Positions 6,274 through 7,647 of a stretch of DNA of 7,647 nt are shown here, piece by piece; the stretch's first letter is position 1; every line of letters begins with the position of its first letter. This DNA comes from a bacterium (GTDB lineage: Bacteria > Pseudomonadota > Alphaproteobacteria > Caulobacterales > Hyphomonadaceae): assembly GCA_030824255.1 (NCBI GenBank), contig JAVBYB010000443.1:1-7647 (forward strand), in the 5' to 3' direction. The position numbers and the translations under genes are program-made. The notes under the pieces were generated by a model. The model saw only the letters and a list, made by a program, of their open reading frames with translations. It ran no database searches and was not told where the DNA came from.

Positions 6274-7647
6274 TTGCTTCACCATGTGAGATTCTCCGCA
6301 TTCGCGGTTGTTGCGCTAGCCATGCTCGCCGCGTGCTCGGGCGCGCCTGAACAGGCGAGCGGCGGCAAGGGCGAAGCGATGGTGACCGCTGCAGATCCGC
6401 TCGCAGTCGAAGCCGGACTGGCAATGCTGCGCGCGGGCGGGAGCGCAATCGATGCAGCGATCGCCGTTGAGGTCACGCTCGGGCTGGTGGAGCCGGAATC
6501 CTCCGGCGTGGGCGGCGGCGGCTTTCTGATCCACTATCGCGGCAGCGACGAAGCCATCGACGCCTATGACGGACGGGAGTGGGCGCCGGCGGGCGCAACA
6601 CCGGACATGTTCCTGGTTGATGGACAGCCCCTGCCCTTCGACCTCGCGCAGGCAAGCGGCAAGTCGATCGGAACGCCGGGCCTGATCGCGATGCTGAAGC
6701 TGGCGCATGAGCAGCACGGCCGCCTGCCCTGGGCGACGGTGTTCGAACCTGCAATCAGGCTGGCGGAGGAGGGCTTTCTTGTTGGTCCTCGCCTCAGCCG
6801 CAGCCTGTCGACCTATCGCGCACAGATCGCAGCCGACCCGCAAGCACGTGCTATCTATCTCGATGCATCAGGCGCGCCTTGGCCGCAGGGCCATGTTCTG
6901 AAGAACCCGGAATACGCGCGTACGCTGCGCGCCATCGCAGCGGGCGGCCCGCGGGCGCTGACCCATGGCCCGATCGCGGAAGCCATTGTCGCGGCCGCGC
7001 AGCGCGAGCCACGCGCGGGCAGTCTGACAACGGCGGACCTGCAGGCCTACACGCCACGCAGGCTGGATCCGTTGTGCGCAGCTTTCCGTATGTATCGCGT
7101 CTGCACGATGCCATCGCCCAGCTCGGCGAATGCCATGCTGTCGATCCTTAGCCTTTATGAGCGCGCGCGGCCGGCGCCGGATGGACCACACAACGCACAG
7201 GATTGGGCGGCCTACATCTGGGCGAGCAGGCTTTCCTATGTCGATCGTGACCACTACATGGCGGATGATCGCTTTGTGCAGGCGCCGACAAAGGAACTTG
7301 TTGCGCCGGGCTATCTTGATGCCCGCGCCAAGCTGATCGACCTCGCCAAAGGCCCGTCAGCCATTCCCGTCGGAACGCCTGCCGGCGACGCACTCCGTGA
7401 CCGCTGGGGCAGCGAGGCGATGCAGGAGCATGGCACAACGCACCTTTCTGTTGTGGACCATGAAGGCAATGCGGTCTCGCTGACAGCGACCATCGAATCC
7501 GAGTACGGCGCGCATCGCATGGCGGGCGGCTTCTGGCTGAACAACCAGCTGACGGATTTCTCGCTGGCGCCCGTGATCGACGGCAAGCCCGCCGCCAACG
7601 CTGTCGCGCCGCGCAAGGCGCCGCGCTCGTCCATGTCGCCGTCGATC
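6274..7647 (+). CDS. Gamma-glutamyltransferase-family lipoprotein (3' truncated by window)
   Basis: GGT-family enzymes are Ntn hydrolases that cut themselves into two subunits and cleave or transfer gamma-glutamyl (or related acyl) groups, for example from glutathione. The frame is open for 458 codons to the window end. Residues 1-20 are a lipoprotein signal with lipobox LAA|C at C21 followed by Ser, predicting outer-membrane anchoring. Family motifs in order: GGSAIDAA (51-58) near the mature start, GVGGGGF, DGREWAP with substrate-binding R101, GTPGL, PSPSSANAML, then T388-T389-H390, where T388 is the predicted autocleavage nucleophile. NNQLTDFS and the double serine S452-S453 (SSMSPS) follow. 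Relative to E. coli GGT, the Asn after the nucleophile strand is Glu (in TIESEYG) and the lid-loop region is about five residues shorter. This fits the broader GGT-like/acylase subgroup, so the substrate is uncertain. The last part of the small subunit lies beyond the window. Confidence 0.9.
   Translation, partial: MLHHVRFSAFAVVALAMLAACSGAPEQASGGKGEAMVTAADPLAVEAGLAMLRAGGSAIDAAIAVEVTLGLVEPESSGVGGGGFLIHYRGSDEAIDAYDGREWAPAGATPDMFLVDGQPLPFDLAQASGKSIGTPGLIAMLKLAHEQHGRLPWATVFEPAIRLAEEGFLVGPRLSRSLSTYRAQIAADPQARAIYLDASGAPWPQGHVLKNPEYARTLRAIAAGGPRALTHGPIAEAIVAAAQREPRAGSLTTADLQAYTPRRLDPLCAAFRMYRVCTMPSPSSANAMLSILSLYERARPAPDGPHNAQDWAAYIWASRLSYVDRDHYMADDRFVQAPTKELVAPGYLDARAKLIDLAKGPSAIPVGTPAGDALRDRWGSEAMQEHGTTHLSVVDHEGNAVSLTATIESEYGAHRMAGGFWLNNQLTDFSLAPVIDGKPAANAVAPRKAPRSSMSPSI

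Overview
The window is GC-rich, densely coded DNA with all genes on the + strand. The most likely source is an alphaproteobacterium of the Caulobacterales/Hyphomonadales type (Hyphomonas-like). This is inferred from the conserved order pal - cpoB(ybgF) - tilS - ftsH, the strong preference for G/C-ending codons, and the Omp25-like small outer-membrane protein. I see no mobile element, CRISPR array, tRNA or rRNA.

Layout. 1-412: the C-terminal OmpA-like domain of Pal, cut at the window start and followed by a GC-rich hairpin. 482-1426: CpoB/YbgF (signal peptide, coiled coil, Ala/Pro linker, TPR region), the periplasmic partner of the Tol-Pal system. 1536-2051: a small exported YbjN-domain protein with a TTG start, whose 3' end overlaps tilS. 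2029-3150: TilS, the tRNA-Ile lysidine synthetase. 3278-5188: FtsH, the membrane AAA+ zinc protease, closed by a strong intrinsic terminator at 5216-5252. 5343-6179: a small outer-membrane beta-barrel protein. 6274-7647 (runs off the end): a gamma-glutamyltransferase-family Ntn hydrolase made as a lipoprotein from a TTG start.

Functional reading. The first part is the tail of a Tol-Pal envelope-integrity cluster that leads into two housekeeping genes: TilS for AUA decoding, and FtsH for membrane-protein quality control. The terminator after ftsH separates this conserved block from a more variable one, which holds the barrel protein and the lipoprotein GGT. Five of the seven proteins are exported or act at the envelope, FtsH is an inner-membrane protein, and TilS is the cytoplasmic exception.

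Most of the window is ordinary. The points that deserve a second look are the YbjN protein wedged between cpoB and tilS, a 32-codon run of purely C-ending codons in the barrel gene, the lipoprotein GGT with non-E. coli active-site features, and a long hairpin just before its ribosome binding site. I did not find convincing evidence of a wholly new system.
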